Shown: positions 7,097-15,098, counted from the stretch's first letter. The stretch: DNA of 23,217 nucleotides from an uncultured Christensenellaceae bacterium (GCA_934555865.1 CAKTFI010000017.1:1-23217); one strand, 5' to 3'. Notes: generated by a model not told the origin, from the sequence alone. Numbers and translations are program-made.

Positions 7097-7150
7097 GAAA
7101 TATTTTTCATTCTTCGCGATTTTTTCTCCGCGCCCCGCCCCTTCGGGCGC

Positions 7151-7179
7151 AAAAGGAGCGCCTGCTTTTGCGGCGCTCC
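7151..7179 (-). terminator. Terminator of the dockerin/cohesin operon
   Basis: On the minus strand GGAGCGCC pairs with GGCGCTCC (8 bp, 9-nt loop), followed by TTTT. It lies about 25 nt after the cohesin-gene stop; a small GCACCCCGAAGGGGC hairpin (7186-7200) precedes it. Confidence 0.75.
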
Positions 7180-7204
7180 CGGTATGCCCCTTCGGGGTGC
7201 TTAT

Positions 7205-8581
7205 TTATTCCGTTTTTTCCGCGTCCGCCGCCTGCGGTTCCTCCTCCGCGGGCTGCTCTGTCGCCTGGGCGGGCGCTTCCTCCGCCTCTGCGCGGTCGGC
7301 TTTCTCCGGCTGCGCTTCCGGCGCGGCGGCGTCTGCCGCTTCCTCCGGCTGTGCGTCGGCTTCCGGTTCCGCAGCCGCCTGCACGCGGCGCTTCCGGCGC
7401 GAGATCAGCATCGCGCTGGCCATGCCCGCCACCAACAGCAGGCTGCCGCCCAGCACGCCCAGCATCACCATCAGAACCGCGTCGTCCTCCAGGATGCGCT
7501 CAAACACCGTCTTTTCCACCTCCGGCTCCGCGATCGCCGGGACATCCTGCGCCGGCTGTTCGGAGGCGAGCAGCAGCGCATACATTGCTTCGTTCACCCG
7601 CTGCAAGGTATTTTCCTGCAAGTCGAACTGGTACACGCCTGCCTTCTGCGTCGCCGTGTTGATCGCATAGAGGTAACAGAAATCCGCGTCCTCCGCGCTC
7701 CGCCACGCCGCGACCTTTTCCTCACCGATCACCTGTTCTCCCTGTTCATAGCCCTTCGGGAACTTCACATCCGCGTTCGGCTTCAGGATCACATAGGTAT
7801 TGCCTCCGACGCTGAGCATCTGATAGGGATAGAACGCCTCATAGCCCTCGTAGACATAGAACTGCCCGTTCGCGCCCTCTGCATTGGTGAAGTATACCAT
7901 CGTGAGGTCCAGACTCTCCCAAGAAGCCGCCTGGATCTCCTCCCCGTTATAGATCACGGTGCGCGTGGTGCATTCTTCCGGGAGTGTGACATTCTGAAGA
8001 CTGCGCCACAAATACAGCGTGTCCTCTCCCACCTTGGTCTCCAGCGCCGTTTCCACATCCGTGGGCGTTTCCGGCTGCTGCGGGTCGGCCGAGGGCTCCG
8101 GCGTCACCGGATCCGGGGCCGGTGCGGGTGCTTCCTTTTCCTTGATCGTGAGGCTCTTGCTGGCCGTCGGCCCGCCCACCGTGTTGCCGTCCCAGTCGAC
8201 GATGTCGCTTCCTGTGATGCTGAATTTTGCGCTGCCTACCGCCGTCGCGGTGAAGGTCAATGTGATGCTCAAGGTCGTCTTGCTGGTCGAGCTCGTTTCC
8301 AGCACAAGCGTTCCCTTGCCGCCCGCGACATTCGCGTCGCCGTCGCCGCTCGCGCCGGAATACTTGAGAAGCGAGGAATCGTAGGACACATACGCCTTGA
8401 CCCCCGCGATATACGACCCGCCGCCGTTAAAGGAAAAAGTCGCCTTGACCGTCTTGCCCACCGTCACCGTCGACGCGCTGAGCGAAACGCCGGCGCTCCC
8501 CGCCGCCATCGCGGGCAGCGGCAGCATGCCTACCAATACCAAAACGGCCAGCAGGGCCAAGCCTTTCCATTTCTTCTGCAT
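7205..8581 (-). CDS. Membrane-anchored cohesin-domain protein
   Basis: A 458-residue surface protein, second gene of an operon with the dockerin enzyme. Seen directly: signal peptide 1-26 ending AMA; a cohesin-like beta-sandwich at about 30-147 (opening with SLSASTVTVGKTVKATFSF, then AGVKAYVSYDSSLLKYSG and a late LTFTATAVGSAKFSITG strand pair); a Pro/Glu linker 148-175; an extracellular module of unknown fold at about 178-345; one membrane helix at about 368-394; the stop-transfer RRKRR; and an Ala/Glu-rich cytoplasmic tail of about 60 residues. The predicted topology is cohesin outside, tail inside. AAGGGAG lies 6 nt before the ATG. A cohesin would bind a dockerin, and the adjacent gene ends in one. 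Binding specificity is inferred. Confidence 0.82.
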   Translation of the reverse strand: MQKKWKGLALLAVLVLVGMLPLPAMAAGSAGVSLSASTVTVGKTVKATFSFNGGGSYIAGVKAYVSYDSSLLKYSGASGDGDANVAGGKGTLVLETSSTSKTTLSITLTFTATAVGSAKFSITGSDIVDWDGNTVGGPTASKSLTIKEKEAPAPAPDPVTPEPSADPQQPETPTDVETALETKVGEDTLYLWRSLQNVTLPEECTTRTVIYNGEEIQAASWESLDLTMVYFTNAEGANGQFYVYEGYEAFYPYQMLSVGGNTYVILKPNADVKFPKGYEQGEQVIGEEKVAAWRSAEDADFCYLYAINTATQKAGVYQFDLQENTLQRVNEAMYALLLASEQPAQDVPAIAEPEVEKTVFERILEDDAVLMVMLGVLGGSLLLVAGMASAMLISRRKRRVQAAAEPEADAQPEEAADAAAPEAQPEKADRAEAEEAPAQATEQPAEEEPQAADAEKTE

Positions 8582-8592
8582 AGCAAACTCCC

Positions 8593-10344
8593 TTACTTTT
8601 GTGAGATTTTTTCCAGGTCCAGGAGGTGCTTGCGGATAAACACCATATCCGCCATCGTGATCTTCCCGTCCCGGTTGATGTCCGCCGCCGTCCGATAGAT
8701 CTCCTCCAGCGAGGACAGTTCCAATAAATGCTTGCGCGTCAGCACAAGATCGGCAATGCTGATGCTCCCGTCACCGTTCGTGTCGCCATAGAGCACGACC
8801 TCGACCGTGCGGAAGGTGCTGCCGTCCGTCTTATAGATCTTCAATCGGTCGCCGGTCACGATCTTGCCGCTGTTCTTTTTCTGATCGGCAGCGTTGTATA
8901 GCTGCATATTCCCGGATTCCACCGAGATCTTTTTCAGGAAATCCGCCACGGAAACACCTTCCTCCACGCCGGAAAGATAGCTGTCTCCAAGCGTATAGCC
9001 CGTCGTGATCTTGGGCTCACCGGGCGTCGGCGTGGGGTCCGGCGTCGGCGTGGGATCCGGCGTCGGCTCCGGCTCCGTCCCCCGGTCCTCCGGCTTGGGC
9101 ACCGCCTGGGCGGGCATGTCCTGATACACCGGAATCTTGAAGATCAGCGTCCCCTGCAGGATCTCCTGCGTATACGCCTTTTTCATGATCGAGGCCTCCG
9201 AAGCGGGCGCCTTGACATTGGACATATATTGGTGGTTGTACAGGTTCGCCCTGTTGGCGACATTGAATTTCTGGAAATAGATCGTGTCCTGTCCCTTGTT
9301 GATGTAGCTGCTCCCCAAAAACTTCGCACCGCCGCAGATCGCCTTATACTGGTTCGTCCACGGCCGGCCATATGACCCGGACTTGCTCGCATACTTCGCG
9401 CCGTTCAGGGTCGCGCCGCCCGTCGAGGTCGCAAACGCGCCGATGTTGAAGAAGTTATAATACCCTTCGTACCCCGCGACCGTCCCGTTGCCCAGCGCAT
9501 TGCCCTTGGAGCCCTGCTCCTGCTTGGCGCGCGACGCCAGGTGATAGGGGCTGACGCCGGAGGCCTGTCCCGCCTCCAAAAAGGTCTTGGGATAGTTCTT
9601 CGTCTCCTTCGTGTCGGGGCAGGTATAGTCCCCAGCCATGAAGGTGTTTTTCAAAATCGCCGAGACGCCGCTTTCCGTATAGGCGCCTTCCGTATAGGAG
9701 AGGCTCTCGAACATGAAGATGCTCGGGTCGTTTAGGAAGTTTCGCGGGTCCATATAGTATTCGACCGCCGCCCGGGAGGCCGTGACCCAGGAATAGCCAT
9801 CGCGGCCGATCTGCTTGCCGTTTTCGTCGACATCCGTGAGGTCGATATAGGCAGGATTGCTCGTGTAATAGACCATGTTCCGCCCGACCACCGTCTCGCC
9901 CGCGATGACTTCCGCCCAGCTGAGCCCCGTCTGCACCGCCCGGAATTGCCAAGAAGGATATTGCGTATGCAGCGCGATGAGCCCGGCAAAGTAGGTCTCC
10001 GGGAAGCCCTGCTGCCGCAGATAGGCGGTAAAGTCCTCGCTGCCGACCGTGACATATTCGGCAAACACATAGCCCGAAAGCTGTTTGCCGTCCTTGGTGC
10101 ATTCCACCTGATACCAGAGCTTGCCGTTCGAGGCCGTCGCTTCGCCCAAGATATAGACGCCGTCGCCCGCCGCCAGCTTGACGATCGAGGCATATTCCGT
10201 CCCCGGTCCCTCGCGGAAGTTGACCGTCGCGTTGATCGTTCCCCATTTCTTTTCCTCGGCACGGACCGAAAGCGGCAGAAGCAGCGCCGCGCACAAAAAC
10301 AGGCAGGCACAGCCGAAGGATATTCCCTGACGCAATGTTTTCAT
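8593..10344 (-). CDS. Secreted glucosaminidase-like protein with SH3 and dockerin domains
   Basis: A 583-residue exported protein. Seen directly (numbering from the start chosen here): signal peptide to about residue 29; bacterial SH3 domain at about 34-100 (TVNFREGPGTEYASIV); a FlgJ/GH73-type glucosaminidase region at about 105-400, with FPETYFAGLIALHTQYPSW and LASRAKQEQGSKG, Glu276 being the likely catalytic acid; a Pro-Thr linker at about 424-442; a short beta module; and a C-terminal type I dockerin at about 518-583 with two full calcium loops, DTNGDGSISIAD and DINRDGKITMAD. The expected role is cleavage of cell-wall glycan. Of two in-frame ATGs, 10344 is chosen because GAGGGG is 6 nt upstream; for 10350 the spacing would be zero. 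Followed 11 nt later by the cohesin gene. Confidence 0.9.
   Translation of the reverse strand: MKTLRQGISFGCACLFLCAALLLPLSVRAEEKKWGTINATVNFREGPGTEYASIVKLAAGDGVYILGEATASNGKLWYQVECTKDGKQLSGYVFAEYVTVGSEDFTAYLRQQGFPETYFAGLIALHTQYPSWQFRAVQTGLSWAEVIAGETVVGRNMVYYTSNPAYIDLTDVDENGKQIGRDGYSWVTASRAAVEYYMDPRNFLNDPSIFMFESLSYTEGAYTESGVSAILKNTFMAGDYTCPDTKETKNYPKTFLEAGQASGVSPYHLASRAKQEQGSKGNALGNGTVAGYEGYYNFFNIGAFATSTGGATLNGAKYASKSGSYGRPWTNQYKAICGGAKFLGSSYINKGQDTIYFQKFNVANRANLYNHQYMSNVKAPASEASIMKKAYTQEILQGTLIFKIPVYQDMPAQAVPKPEDRGTEPEPTPDPTPTPDPTPTPGEPKITTGYTLGDSYLSGVEEGVSVADFLKKISVESGNMQLYNAADQKKNSGKIVTGDRLKIYKTDGSTFRTVEVVLYGDTNGDGSISIADLVLTRKHLLELSSLEEIYRTAADINRDGKITMADMVFIRKHLLDLEKISQK
9023..9070 (-). repeat. 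18-bp tandem repeat coding for the Pro-Thr linker
   Basis: The units 9023-9040 and 9041-9058 differ at one base, and a third, diverged unit follows. They encode the repeated PDPTPT spacer between the catalytic and dockerin parts. Such repeats can change copy number, which would alter linker length without a frameshift. Confidence 0.85.
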
Positions 10345-10414
10345 CTGCATCCCCTCATGTCCGGGACAGCGGCAAAACGCCGATACTCCCCCAGTTTCTT
10401 ATCGTATTTTTTCT

Positions 10415-10443
10415 ATCATACCTGTTCTTTCGCCGTTTTTCAA
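10415..10443 (-). promoter_or_regulatory. Promoter of the dockerin/cohesin operon
   Basis: The minus strand has TTGAAA (10438-10443), a 17-nt spacer and TATGAT (10415-10420), giving a leader of about 65 nt before the dockerin gene. The leader carries a GGCG/GCCG hairpin with a TTTT loop shortly before the ribosome binding site. Confidence 0.75.
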
Positions 10444-10487
10444 TGCCGTGCCTGCGTTATTTACAAATTTCCCGCCGTTTGCGGCAC

Positions 10488-10510
10488 AAAAAAAGAGCCG
10501 CTTGCGCGGC
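10488..10510 (-). terminator. Terminator of the galE/sugar transferase operon
   Basis: On the minus strand GCCGC pairs with GCGGC over a GCAA tetraloop, followed by TCTTTTTTT. It starts 8 nt after the sugar transferase stop codon. Confidence 0.9.
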
Positions 10511-10517
10511 CCCCGGG

Positions 10518-11900
10518 TCAATTTTTCGGTTCTTCCGGATGCAGTTCTTCCTGCAAGGTCTCGTTTTCAAAGCCCTCGGTGCTCTCCTTCATAAAGATCA
10601 CCTTGATCGTGTACAGCAAGAGCTTGAGGTCCAAAAGCAACGAATAGTTCTCGATGTAGTATAGATCCATGCGCACCTTGTCCTCAAAGCTGGTGTTGTA
10701 TTTCCCGTACACCTGCGCATAGCCCGTGAGCCCCGCCTTAACCTTGGTGCGGTAGCGGAACTCCGGCATCATCTCCGTATAGGCATCGGCGTTTTCCAGG
10801 CGCTCCGCCCGCGGCCCGACGATGGACATATCGCCTCGCAGCACATTCAGAAGCTGCGGCAATTCGTCGATGCGCGTCGCGCGGATGAACTTGCCGATCG
10901 GCGTGATCCGCTTGTCCCCAGGCACGGTAAACTGCGCGCCGTCCTTTTCCGCGTCCACGATCATGCTGCGGAACTTGATGAGCGTGAATACCTCGTTATT
11001 GCGCGTATACCGCTTTTGGCGGAACATGACCGGGCCGCCGTCATAGAGCTTGATAAGCAGTGCCACAATGGCCAGCACCGGGGAAAGCACTGTAAGCGCC
11101 ACGACAGAGATGAACACATCCGCCAGCCGCTTGATTGCCAATTGTTCCATGCTCACCGGGCGATTCTTACACAAAAGCGCCATCGTGTCCCCAATCTGCG
11201 TCACGGACGCGTTATTGAGCATGATGTCCTGCACGGTCGGAAGCAGGTACAACCGGCGGTTTTTTTCAAAGCAGTAGTTCAGAATCTTTTCGCGCTTTTC
11301 CTGCGCAATATCCCCCAGAATCACCGTGTCGTGGTGATCGATGGCGAAAAACATCTCCGCCTCTTCGGCCTGTTCATAGAGCACCTGCGAAATGTTGTAC
11401 CGCTCCGGAATGCGCCGGAACTTGGCGATGATCTCTGCCTCCCACTTGCTGTTGGCGCAAATCACCACCGTGTTATACGCCGGGTTGAGGGAAAAATAGG
11501 TCTTGTTCGCCACGATATACAGGAGCATCCCCACCGCGAGCTGCACACCTAAGAGCGCAAAGAACGGCCAAACGACGAGCATCCCGCCCGAAGCCAGCAC
11601 TAAAATAAAATAGGAAAGAATATCCGCCAGCACCGTCGTCAAGGCAAAGGAAAAGAGAAGCTCCTTGAGCCGAAGCACCCCCACCTGCTGACACCCATAG
11701 GAATTGAAAAGCAGCACAAAGATTGCGAGGTACACGAACGCCAGGATGAGCACGGTCGAGAGGTTTTCCATCATCGCCGGATAGCACAGCGCGATCATCC
11801 CCAAATAGGCCGCCATCGCCGAGAGGAGGATAAGCAGCTTTTCAAAGATCAAAATCCCCTTGCGAAAGTTTTGCGGCGTAAATTTTCCAAGAAACGACAT
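10518..11900 (-). CDS. Polyprenyl-phosphate sugar-1-phosphate transferase (initiating glycosyltransferase)
   Basis: A 460-residue membrane enzyme that moves a sugar-1-phosphate from a nucleotide sugar to undecaprenyl phosphate, the first step of exopolysaccharide or capsule repeat-unit synthesis. Seen directly: four to five hydrophobic segments in residues 15-135, a cytoplasmic CoA-binding-like domain at about 140-250, another membrane segment with KRLADVFISVVALTVLSPV, and the C-terminal bacterial sugar transferase domain with FTLIKFRSM, DELPQLLNVLRGDMSIVGPR and KAGLTGYAQV. Length is typical of the long WbaP/EPS-type enzymes. It starts 6 nt after galE, and its ribosome binding site GAGGAG overlaps the galE stop. 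GalE may supply the sugar nucleotide; the actual sugar cannot be told. Confidence 0.94.
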   Translation of the reverse strand: MSFLGKFTPQNFRKGILIFEKLLILLSAMAAYLGMIALCYPAMMENLSTVLILAFVYLAIFVLLFNSYGCQQVGVLRLKELLFSFALTTVLADILSYFILVLASGGMLVVWPFFALLGVQLAVGMLLYIVANKTYFSLNPAYNTVVICANSKWEAEIIAKFRRIPERYNISQVLYEQAEEAEMFFAIDHHDTVILGDIAQEKREKILNYCFEKNRRLYLLPTVQDIMLNNASVTQIGDTMALLCKNRPVSMEQLAIKRLADVFISVVALTVLSPVLAIVALLIKLYDGGPVMFRQKRYTRNNEVFTLIKFRSMIVDAEKDGAQFTVPGDKRITPIGKFIRATRIDELPQLLNVLRGDMSIVGPRAERLENADAYTEMMPEFRYRTKVKAGLTGYAQVYGKYNTSFEDKVRMDLYYIENYSLLLDLKLLLYTIKVIFMKESTEGFENETLQEELHPEEPKN

Positions 11901-11906
11901 GATAAC

Positions 11907-12911
11907 TTACTCCTCAGTCTGTTTGGAAATGAAGTTCCAGGAATCCGCGCACATCTTGTCGATGCCGTATTGCGCACGCCAATGCAGCTCCCGCTCCGCC
12001 AGCGTCGGGTCGGCGTAACAAGCCGCCACATCGCCCGGCCGGCGGTCCGTGACCACATAGGGAACGCGTTTGCCGCTCGCCTGTTCAAAGGCATGCACGA
12101 CTTCCAGCACGCTGTAGCCCTTGCCCGTCCCGAGGTTAAAGGCCGCCACACCCGCATGCGCCTGCATATATTCAAGCGCGTGGAGATGTCCCTCCGCCAG
12201 ATCCTCCACATGGATGTAGTCGCGCACGCCCGTGCCGTCCGGCGTCGGATAATCCGCCCCATAGACCGAGAGCTTTTCAAGTGCGCCGCAGGCCACCTTA
12301 CAGATATACGGCATCAGGTTGTTCGGGATCCCCTGCGGGTCCTCCCCGAGTAGCCCGCTTTCGTGCGCGCCGATTGGGTTGAAATAGCGCAGCAGCACGG
12401 CGCTCCACGCGGCATCCGCCCGGCAGAGGTCTGTTAAAATCTGCTCGATCATGTATTTCGTCCATCCATAGGGGTTTGTGCACCCGCCGAGCCGGGACGA
12501 TTCCGTGAGCGGCATCTCGTTGTCCGCGCTGTACACCGTCGCGGAGGAGGAAAACAGGATCTTTCGCACTCCGTGCCGCTGCATCGCTTCCAACAGCACC
12601 AGCGTCCCCGTCAGGTTGTTGTCATAATACGCGAGCGGCTTGCGCACCGATTCGCCCACGGCCTTGAGCCCCGCGAAATGCAGAACCGCCTCGATCTCGT
12701 GCTCGGCAAAAATGCGCTCCATCGCCACTGCGTCGCAAATATCCGCTTCCACAAACGCCGGCGTCTTGCCCGTGATCTTTTGGAGGCTTTCCAGAACCTC
12801 CGGCTTGCTATTTACAAAATTATCGACGATCAGCACCTCATAGCCCGCCTGCATCAGCTGCACGCAGGTATGGCTCCCAATATAACCCGTGCCGCCAGTC
12901 ACCAGTATCAT
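11907..12911 (-). CDS. galE: UDP-glucose 4-epimerase
   Basis: A 334-residue extended short-chain dehydrogenase that interconverts UDP-glucose and UDP-galactose (sometimes the N-acetyl forms) with bound NAD. Seen directly: the Rossmann motif VTGGTGYIGSH at residues 4-14, DNFVNSK after the second strand, HFAGLKAVGES, the catalytic Ser in SSSATVYS (about 121-128), Tyr148-x3-Lys152 (PYGWTKYMIEQ), and NLGTGKGYSVLEVV near the C terminus. The frame is open upstream to 13022, but the ATG at 12911 has AAAGGAG about 7 nt upstream and matches the usual N terminus. First gene of an operon with the sugar-phosphate transferase, so it probably feeds surface polysaccharide synthesis. Confidence 0.97.
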   Translation of the reverse strand: MILVTGGTGYIGSHTCVQLMQAGYEVLIVDNFVNSKPEVLESLQKITGKTPAFVEADICDAVAMERIFAEHEIEAVLHFAGLKAVGESVRKPLAYYDNNLTGTLVLLEAMQRHGVRKILFSSSATVYSADNEMPLTESSRLGGCTNPYGWTKYMIEQILTDLCRADAAWSAVLLRYFNPIGAHESGLLGEDPQGIPNNLMPYICKVACGALEKLSVYGADYPTPDGTGVRDYIHVEDLAEGHLHALEYMQAHAGVAAFNLGTGKGYSVLEVVHAFEQASGKRVPYVVTDRRPGDVAACYADPTLAERELHWRAQYGIDKMCADSWNFISKQTEE

Positions 12912-12998
12912 AAATCTGCTCCTTTTCTTTCCTATCTTGCTGTCATTTCCCGGCGCCGCCCCCGGATATTTTCCGCGCAGAACACCGATTTTATAACG

Positions 12999-13004
12999 AG
13001 TATA
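12999..13004 (-). promoter_or_regulatory. Possible -10 box for galE
   Basis: TATACT on the minus strand lies about 90 nt upstream of the galE start. At 17-nt spacing the -35 region reads TTCGCG, a poor match, and TATAAA at about 12989-12994 is an alternative. The galE promoter is in this AT-rich patch, but its exact position is uncertain. Confidence 0.3.
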
Positions 13005-13071
13005 TAATAACACAATTTTCACGCGAATACGCAGGCAGCAAAGAATTTTTTGTAAACTTTCCCGATGTGCT

Positions 13072-13099
13072 TTGCAGCGTTCCCGTTCGATGTTATAAT
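13072..13099 (+). promoter_or_regulatory. Promoter of yajC
   Basis: TTGCAG (13072-13077), a 16-nt spacer and TATAAT (13094-13099), 44 nt before the yajC start codon. TTTGCA at 17-nt spacing is an alternative reading of the -35 box. Confidence 0.65.
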
Positions 13100-13142
13100 A
13101 AGGTTCGTATCTTCTACTTCCCTATGAAAGGAACCAAGTTTT

Positions 13143-13508
13143 ATGGACAAAATGCAGTATATTTACCTGATCGCCATCATCGCGATCTTCGCCGTGACGA
13201 GCATTCTCTCGCAAAGAAAGCAGAAAAAGAGAATGGAGCAGCTTGCCGAAAGCCTCCGCGCCGGCGTCAAAGTGCGTACCGCCGGCGGCTTTATCGGGAC
13301 GATCCTCGCCGTCAATGAAGACACCGTCGTGCTGGAGCTGAGCCCGGACAATGTGCGCGCGGAGCTTTTGAAAGCTGCGGTCGCCCCGCTGGAACAGCCG
13401 CTCAACCAACCTGCCGAGGACGAAGAACCGACCAAGTTAGAGGAAGCACCGAACACCCCCGCTGAGGACAACGCGGAAAGCAGCGAACCCAAGTCGGACG
13501 AACAGTAA
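13143..13508 (+). CDS. yajC: YajC, accessory subunit of the Sec preprotein translocase
   Basis: A 121-residue membrane protein that associates with SecDF-YidC at the Sec translocon. Seen directly: one N-terminal membrane helix at about residues 5-23, then RKQKKRMEQL and the conserved YajC core GVKVRTAGGFIGTILAVNEDTVVLEL at about 41-66. The last 40 residues are acidic and Pro/Glu-rich, a low-complexity tail. AAGGA lies 10 nt before the ATG. It has its own promoter and terminator, so it is monocistronic here; secD and secF, its usual neighbours, are not in the window. Confidence 0.94.
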   Translation: MDKMQYIYLIAIIAIFAVTSILSQRKQKKRMEQLAESLRAGVKVRTAGGFIGTILAVNEDTVVLELSPDNVRAELLKAAVAPLEQPLNQPAEDEEPTKLEEAPNTPAEDNAESSEPKSDEQ

Positions 13509-13513
13509 GCCAC

Positions 13514-13547
13514 AAAAAAAACAGCGGTTTTGCACCGCTGTTTTTTG
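13514..13547. terminator. Bidirectional terminator between yajC and the P-loop gene
   Basis: ACAGCGGT (13521-13528) pairs with ACCGCTGT (13534-13541), flanked by an A-run and a T-run that extend the stem and give T-runs on both strands. It lies between two convergent genes. Confidence 0.9.
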
Positions 13548-13562
13548 TTGCCCGTTTGTTTT

Positions 13563-13979
13563 TCAGATCATCCAAGCCTTCAGGAATTCCGGCGCCGTTT
13601 CCGCTTCCGCGCTCACGCTCAAGACGGCGTGGATGTTGTTCTTGTCGCAGAATGCCGCGAATTTCTTGAAGAAATCCTCCGCCTCTGCCGGCTGCTTGCC
13701 GATGATTTTCAGGAAGGAATCGATGTACACCGCACCGATGTCGTAATTCTGCGAATACATGCCGCAGATGAACCCGAACAGCGCGTCCGCGCTGTCGATG
13801 CCGTATTCCGAAATATCCACAAAGCGCACACTGGTGGGCACTTCCCGCAAATATCTCGTATCATCATCCATAAATACGACGGCCCCCGCCGCGTTTTTCG
13901 CTTCCTCGGCGACCATCCCCAACAATTTTTTGGTTTTTCCGCTTCCCTTTGCAGCATAGATCAATTGGACCATTCTCAT
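13563..13979 (-). CDS. Small P-loop nucleotide-binding protein of unknown function
   Basis: A 138-residue cytoplasmic protein I cannot assign to a named family. Seen directly: an N-terminal strand followed by AAKGSGKT (residues 9-16), a Walker A motif with Ala in place of the first Gly, and a hydrophobic strand ending in Asp, IGAVYIDSF (about 82-90), that can serve as Walker B. There is no room for a large second domain, so it may be a single RecA-like unit. AAGGG sits 7 nt before the ATG at 13979; a second ATG lies two codons later. It is downstream of epsC in the same direction, separated by a hairpin, and ends at a bidirectional terminator. The substrate and partner are unknown. Confidence 0.75.
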   Translation of the reverse strand: MRMVQLIYAAKGSGKTKKLLGMVAEEAKNAAGAVVFMDDDTRYLREVPTSVRFVDISEYGIDSADALFGFICGMYSQNYDIGAVYIDSFLKIIGKQPAEAEDFFKKFAAFCDKNNIHAVLSVSAEAETAPEFLKAWMI

Positions 13980-14005
13980 TTACCATCCCTTCATCGATTG
14001 CTGTA

Positions 14006-14032
14006 TTTCGCCCTTTGCTCAGAAAGGGGAAA
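14006..14032 (-). repeat. Intercistronic hairpin between epsC and the P-loop gene
   Basis: TTTC plus CCCTTT pair with AAAGGG plus GAAA, 10 bp with a single bulged base and a 6-nt loop. There is no T-run on the minus strand, so it is more likely an RNA-stability or processing element than a terminator. Confidence 0.6.
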
Positions 14033-14059
14033 GGTTTATATATATATTCGCCGTTTCTC

Positions 14060-14989
14060 TCACAAATCCTTCTTTATTTTCATAATTGGTTTTGGCGCAG
14101 CGTTATATACCGTTGTATATGGCGGGACGGATGCCGTGAGCCAGACATTACCGCCGATCACGCTGCCGCGGCCGATCGTCACATCGCCGCCCAGGATTGT
14201 CGCGCCAGCATAGATGACAACATCGTCCTCGATGTTCGGATGCCGCTTGATCCCCTTGACCGGATTGCCCTCGGCGTCCAGCTCAAAGCTCTTCGCGCCG
14301 AGCGTCACGCCCTGGTAGAGCTTGACGCGGTCGCCGATCTCCGTCGTCTCGCCGATGACCACACCCGTCCCATGGTCAATGAAAAAACTCTGCCCGATCG
14401 TCGCACCGGGGTGGATATCGATCCCGGTGAGCTGATGTGCATACTCGCTCATGATCCGCGGCACCATCGGCACGCCGAGCAGCACCAGTTCGTGCGCAAT
14501 ACGGTAGATCGTCACTGCCTCCATCGAGGGATAGCTCAGCAGGATCTCGTCATAATTCTTGGCTGCCGGGTCGCCGTCATAGGCCGCCTTCATGTCCAAC
14601 CCCAGCTTGGTGCGGATCTCGGGCAGCTTTTCCATAAAGCGCACCGAGACATCCGCCGCCCGCCGCCGGCATTCCCCGGCGTCGCACCCGCGGCGCTCCT
14701 GCTTGTTGCAGGAATTGATAAACATATCCTCCACGATGCCGTTCAGCTCCATCACGGCGGTGTTCAACCGGTCGAGCACGACCGCCGGGAGGTGGTCCGG
14801 CGTCGCGATCCCCCGCTCATACAGCGTCGGGAACAGCGCCGCCTTCAAGTGCTCGGCCAGCTCGATCACGCGCGCCTTCATGCCAAAGCCGCTGATGTTG
14901 TCGCGCAGCAGCTGCTTGGAATTGATCTCTACCAGCGCATCTGCCAGGTTTTGCGAGCGGTAGCGCATAAATTCTGTAATATTTCCCAC
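14060..14989 (-). CDS. epsC: Serine O-acetyltransferase, EpsC type
   Basis: A 309-residue enzyme that acetylates L-serine with acetyl-CoA to O-acetylserine, the carbon skeleton for cysteine. Seen directly: a long helical N-terminal part (1-180) and a C-terminal left-handed beta helix of hexapeptide repeats (about 190-285), with [27 protein letters not shown] (Asp205-His206 matching the catalytic dyad of CysE) and [11 protein letters not shown]. The N-terminal part is longer than in E. coli CysE, as is usual for the EpsC branch. The start is GTG, with GGGGG 6 nt upstream. It is divergent from metA across about 110 nt. The downstream P-loop gene runs the same way. Confidence 0.95.
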   Translation of the reverse strand: MGNITEFMRYRSQNLADALVEINSKQLLRDNISGFGMKARVIELAEHLKAALFPTLYERGIATPDHLPAVVLDRLNTAVMELNGIVEDMFINSCNKQERRGCDAGECRRRAADVSVRFMEKLPEIRTKLGLDMKAAYDGDPAAKNYDEILLSYPSMEAVTIYRIAHELVLLGVPMVPRIMSEYAHQLTGIDIHPGATIGQSFFIDHGTGVVIGETTEIGDRVKLYQGVTLGAKSFELDAEGNPVKGIKRHPNIEDDVVIYAGATILGGDVTIGRGSVIGGNVWLTASVPPYTTVYNAAPKPIMKIKKDL

Positions 14990-15027
14990 GGAAAACCCCC
15001 GTACTCTTCAATTTTTTCGCTCTGCGA

Positions 15028-15058
15028 ACTATATTTTTATTCTAAAATAAAGTATAAT
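15028..15058. promoter_or_regulatory. Divergent epsC/metA promoter region
   Basis: On the plus strand TATAAT (15053-15058) is a good -10 box for metA. On the minus strand TATAGT (15028-15033) is a -10 box for epsC. Neither has a convincing -35 box at normal spacing. Between them lies TTTATT-CTAA-AATAAA (15036-15051), an inverted repeat that could bind a shared regulator of sulfur amino acid synthesis; AT-richness makes chance likely. Confidence 0.45.
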
Positions 15059-15098
15059 GAATGTCAAATACTTGCAGAGCCCAAAGGAGAAGACCGCT

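Noticed and set aside
7061..8698. 545-codon open frame on the plus strand
   Set aside because: Antisense to the cohesin gene, with a low-complexity Arg/His-rich translation typical of GC-rich shadow frames and no ribosome binding site.
15057..15098. Upstream ATG for metA
   Set aside because: It overlaps the TATAAT box, lacks a ribosome binding site and adds residues not found at the start of the MetA family.
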